DNA from: Candidatus Pacearchaeota archaeon
GTDB lineage: Archaea > Nanobdellota > Nanobdellia > Pacearchaeales > GW2011-AR1
Reading direction: 5' to 3'
NCBI GenBank assembly: GCA_015520065.1
Contig: WAQV01000032.1
Coordinates: 1 to 11,018, forward strand
Length of the DNA: 11,018 nt
Position numbers and translations under genes: made by a program
Shown here: positions 10,026 through 11,018 of the stretch, piece after piece
How the letters are laid out: each line of letters begins with the position of its first letter
Numbering within the stretch: the stretch's first letter is position 1
The notes under the pieces: generated by a model
The model's database searches: none
Told to the model about the DNA's origin: nothing
What the model saw: only the letters and a program-made list of their open reading frames with translations

Positions 10026-11018
10026 ATGAAAAAAGTGGTGATTGCCTTAGTAGGGCTGTCTGTTTTAGTGAATCTATTTAATATACTTATGCCAGCATTT
10101 TCCATAATAGATCTTCAGACTTTTCCTACTATAACTGGAGGAGGGGTTACAGGAACCGGAAGCATAACTTTAGTGCTTTTAAGCAGCATGAATGTTTTTA
10201 TTGACAGCCCTGAAAACAAAACCTATGATTTTAACCTGACTGACGATTATTTTATTGACTTAAATGTCTCTGCAGATTTCACAGTAGATACTTGGTGGTA
10301 TACTCTTAAAGATTTAAGGCACAATACAACAGTAAACGATTCTGTTATGTTTGTTCCAAACACAACAATAAGGGCTGTAAGATGGTCAAACAAATTAATA
10401 GTTTTTGCAAATGACTCTACTGGAAGCGAGGCAAATGCGAGTGTAGAGTTTTTTATTTATGTTCCAAACACAGCCCCTTTTATAAACTATATAGATGACG
10501 AGATATTTGTCTGCGAAGGAAACTCAATCTCCTATAAGTTCAATGCAACTGACTTGGATGAAGATGATTTGTCTGTTGACATAGACCCTAAAAACCCTTT
10601 CTTCATTTATCCGCCTCCGCAAAGAGTGAATCTCACAACAGTGCAGGCAACAATATTCTCAGGAACTCTGACAAAAGAGTATGTTGGAACTTATACAGAG
10701 AATATAAGCGTTAGTGATGGTGAGTATGCAGACTCAAAAAGCGGAGTAAATATAACAGTTATCGAGATTAATAATGTGCCTTCAGTTGAGAATATTGGTG
10801 TTCAGACAGTCTGGACTCATGGAGAGAATTCCACATTTTATGAAGAGGTTGATGTTAGTGATACTGAGAATGGGAACCAGTCAACTGGGAATTTCACCTT
10901 TAATCTGACATTCTTAAACGGAAATAAGTTTTTTGATATTAATGAGTATGGAATAATGAATTTTACTGCAAATGACTCTCTTGTAGGAGTATATAACATA
11001 AGCCTTTGCGTAACTGAC
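10026..11018 (+). CDS. Large secreted Ig/cadherin-like surface protein (partial, C-terminus off the right edge)
   Basis: The frame from ATG 10026 stays open for 331 codons to the window edge, so the C-terminus is missing. A signal peptide (about residues 1-25, MKKVVIALVGLSVLVNLFNI) and a Gly/Thr linker (GGGVTGTG) lead into repeated beta-sandwich domains. The first (about 56-147) opens with FIDSPENKTY and contains WWYTL and LIVFANDSTG, the pattern of Ig-like domains in archaeal and bacterial surface proteins. The second (about 150-247) contains NATDLDEDDLSV and ENISVSDGEYADSKSG, like cadherin/PKD-type repeats. The third starts near 251 and is cut. Nineteen N-x-S/T sequons occur in 331 residues, which points to a heavily N-glycosylated extracellular protein. 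It follows the surface operon with its own promoter and may be an adhesin or S-layer-like component. Domain types are inferred from motifs, not from a search. Confidence 0.75.
   Translation, partial: MKKVVIALVGLSVLVNLFNILMPAFSIIDLQTFPTITGGGVTGTGSITLVLLSSMNVFIDSPENKTYDFNLTDDYFIDLNVSADFTVDTWWYTLKDLRHNTTVNDSVMFVPNTTIRAVRWSNKLIVFANDSTGSEANASVEFFIYVPNTAPFINYIDDEIFVCEGNSISYKFNATDLDEDDLSVDIDPKNPFFIYPPPQRVNLTTVQATIFSGTLTKEYVGTYTENISVSDGEYADSKSGVNITVIEINNVPSVENIGVQTVWTHGENSTFYEEVDVSDTENGNQSTGNFTFNLTFLNGNKFFDINEYGIMNFTANDSLVGVYNISLCVTD

Overview
The window comes from an AT-rich, gene-dense archaeal genome, most likely a small-genome DPANN-type lineage (Woesearchaeota/Pacearchaeota-like; the lineage is an inference). 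The evidence is a TrmB-family regulator, a short DUF1931-like archaeal histone, an archaeal-type P-loop kinase, TATA boxes placed about 24-30 bases upstream of many start codons with no Shine-Dalgarno (leaderless genes), and several N-glycosylation-rich secreted proteins. No tRNA, rRNA, CRISPR, insertion sequence or prophage was seen. The longest stretch without a gene is about 190 bases (1082-1273).

Layout. Positions 1-261 (minus) hold the N-terminal part of a P-loop kinase, divergent from a TrmB-type regulator (341-1081). Next come three small unrecognised or weakly recognised genes: a tandem-duplicated zinc-ribbon protein (1274-1609), an unknown protein (1654-2001) and a protein with motifs suggesting an ADP-ribosyltransferase-like fold (2057-2518). 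A housekeeping block follows: acylphosphatase (2560-2835), plant-type dihydrodipicolinate reductase DapB (minus, 2849-3667), RNase HI (3791-4219), type 1 isopentenyl-diphosphate isomerase (4240-4752), class II lysyl-tRNA synthetase (4776-6236), the short histone (6238-6423) and a branched-chain aminotransferase (minus, 6444-7340).

From 7503 to the right edge the character changes to a cell-surface locus of five consecutive plus-strand genes: a 77-residue membrane peptide, a 206-residue secreted beta-rich protein resembling a filament subunit (TasA/AbpA-like idea), a 379-residue type I membrane protein with tandem beta-sandwich domains, a 143-residue membrane-anchored beta-domain protein, and the start of a large Asn-glycosylation-rich Ig/cadherin-like protein that has no stop codon before the window ends. 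Their order, overlaps and topology suggest one extracellular structure and its membrane-anchored accessory proteins. This is the best candidate for an undescribed system in the window.

Gene expression logic. Genes at the head of a transcription unit mostly look leaderless, while overlapping downstream genes of the surface locus (7723, 9537) carry clear GGAGG/AGGAG motifs. Using the TATA-to-ATG distance and Shine-Dalgarno motifs together, I revised three starts relative to the longest reading frames: 1274, 1654 and 3791.
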